DNA from: Clostridiales bacterium
GTDB lineage: Bacteria; Bacillota; Clostridia; Lachnospirales; Lachnospiraceae
Direction of reading: 5' to 3'
DNA length: 7,102 nt
NCBI GenBank assembly: GCA_021203115.1
Contig: JAJQBV010000034.1
Location: 1 to 7,102 of the forward strand
Shown: piece after piece, positions 6,555 to 7,102 of the stretch
Layout: each line of letters starts with the position of its first letter
Position numbering within the stretch: position 1 is the stretch's first letter
Made by a program: the position numbers and the translations under genes
The notes under the pieces: model-generated
What the model was told of the DNA's origin: nothing
Databases searched by the model: none
What the model saw: only the letters and a program-made list of their open reading frames with translations

Positions 6555-7102
6555 ATGAAAAAGAAATGTATAACTTTATTTATGACGATGGCATTTACTG
6601 TCACATTGGCCGGATGCGGAAGCTCGGTTTACAGTTCGTCTGACGCCGTGACGATGACGGCGGATGTTTATGACGAAACGGATATGGGCTACGCGGAGGA
6701 TGCCGTGGCGGAGGAGTACGCGGATTCCTCGGATACGGCCACGGACACAAGGGTTAGTGAATCCGCAGCGGAAGATGTTTCAGACAGCGGCTCTGCGGAT
6801 GATTCATATGAGCAGAAGCTGATCCGCACCATGAATATGAATGTGGAGACGACGGAGTTTGACGCGCTTATCGGGACTGTGGAGGCACGGGCGGAAGAAC
6901 TGGGCGGTTATGTGGAAAGTTCAGAGCTTTCTGCTTCATCCTCTGCATATGCTACCCGGTGGGGCAGTATGACAATCCGCATTCCGGCGGACAGTCTGGA
7001 CGAGTTTGTTTCACTGGTGGGGGAGAATGCCACGGTTACATACACCAGTGAGAGCACGGAGGATGTGACTCTGTCTTATGTTGATCTGGAGAGTCACCTG
7101 AC
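6555..7102 (+). CDS. DUF4349 domain lipoprotein (3' end cut by window)
   Basis: The frame is open from the ATG at 6555 to the window end, giving 182 visible residues. Residues 1-21 are a lipoprotein signal peptide with lipobox LAGC (Cys21). An acidic Asp/Glu/Ser/Ala-rich linker (about 22-85) would hold the domain away from the membrane. From residue 88 (KLIRTMNMNVETTEFDALI) the sequence fits DUF4349: ELGGYVESSE, then SMTIRIPADSLDEFVSLVGE, then the YTSESTEDVTLSYVDLES signature. In this family a coiled coil and a C-terminal membrane segment usually follow; these would be beyond the window. Biochemical function is not known. It starts 31 bp after the CbiK-like gene with a ribosome site at 6544-6550 and no visible promoter, so it probably shares the cobalamin-controlled transcript. 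Confidence 0.85.
   Translation, partial: MKKKCITLFMTMAFTVTLAGCGSSVYSSSDAVTMTADVYDETDMGYAEDAVAEEYADSSDTATDTRVSESAAEDVSDSGSADDSYEQKLIRTMNMNVETTEFDALIGTVEARAEELGGYVESSELSASSSAYATRWGSMTIRIPADSLDEFVSLVGENATVTYTSESTEDVTLSYVDLESHL

Overview
The window reads as chromosome from an anaerobic Firmicute, most likely a Clostridia/Lachnospiraceae-type organism. The reasons are strong AGGAGG-type ribosome sites, a hydrogenase-maturation operon, lipoproteins with acidic linkers in place of periplasmic proteins, and fairly GC-rich codon use. This placement is inference from gene style only. All recognisable genes are on the + strand.

Region 1 (1-4584) is a compact [NiFe]-hydrogenase maturation operon, hypF-hypC-hypD-hypE. 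HypF is cut at its 5' end by the window edge; HypC, HypD and HypE are complete. Together they build the Fe(CN)2CO group. HypF makes a carbamoyl adenylate and transfers the carbamoyl to the C-terminal cysteine of HypE, and HypE dehydrates it to a thiocyanate. The HypC-HypD complex receives the cyanides on iron and passes the iron group to the hydrogenase large subunit. Gaps are 44 and 20 bp, and hypD overlaps hypE by 11 bp. The nickel-insertion genes hypA and hypB and the hydrogenase itself are not in the window.

Region 2 (4585-4888) is a regulatory leader. It holds a sigma-A-like promoter and a cobalamin (B12) riboswitch with a well-formed B12 box and P1 helix. A downstream hairpin loop can pair with loop L5 of the aptamer (the L5-L13 kissing interaction), and a strong Shine-Dalgarno follows it. 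There is no U-tract terminator, so control looks translational.

Region 3 (4889-7102) holds two lipoprotein genes in the riboswitch transcript. The first is a 544-aa lipoprotein with a complete CbiK (sirohydrochlorin cobaltochelatase family) domain between an N-terminal helical segment and an unassigned C-terminal beta-rich domain. The second, cut by the window end, is a DUF4349 lipoprotein. Both are predicted to sit outside the membrane. A cell-surface chelatase fold repressed by B12 suggests metal or corrinoid/tetrapyrrole capture rather than biosynthesis, and this is the most interesting part of the window.
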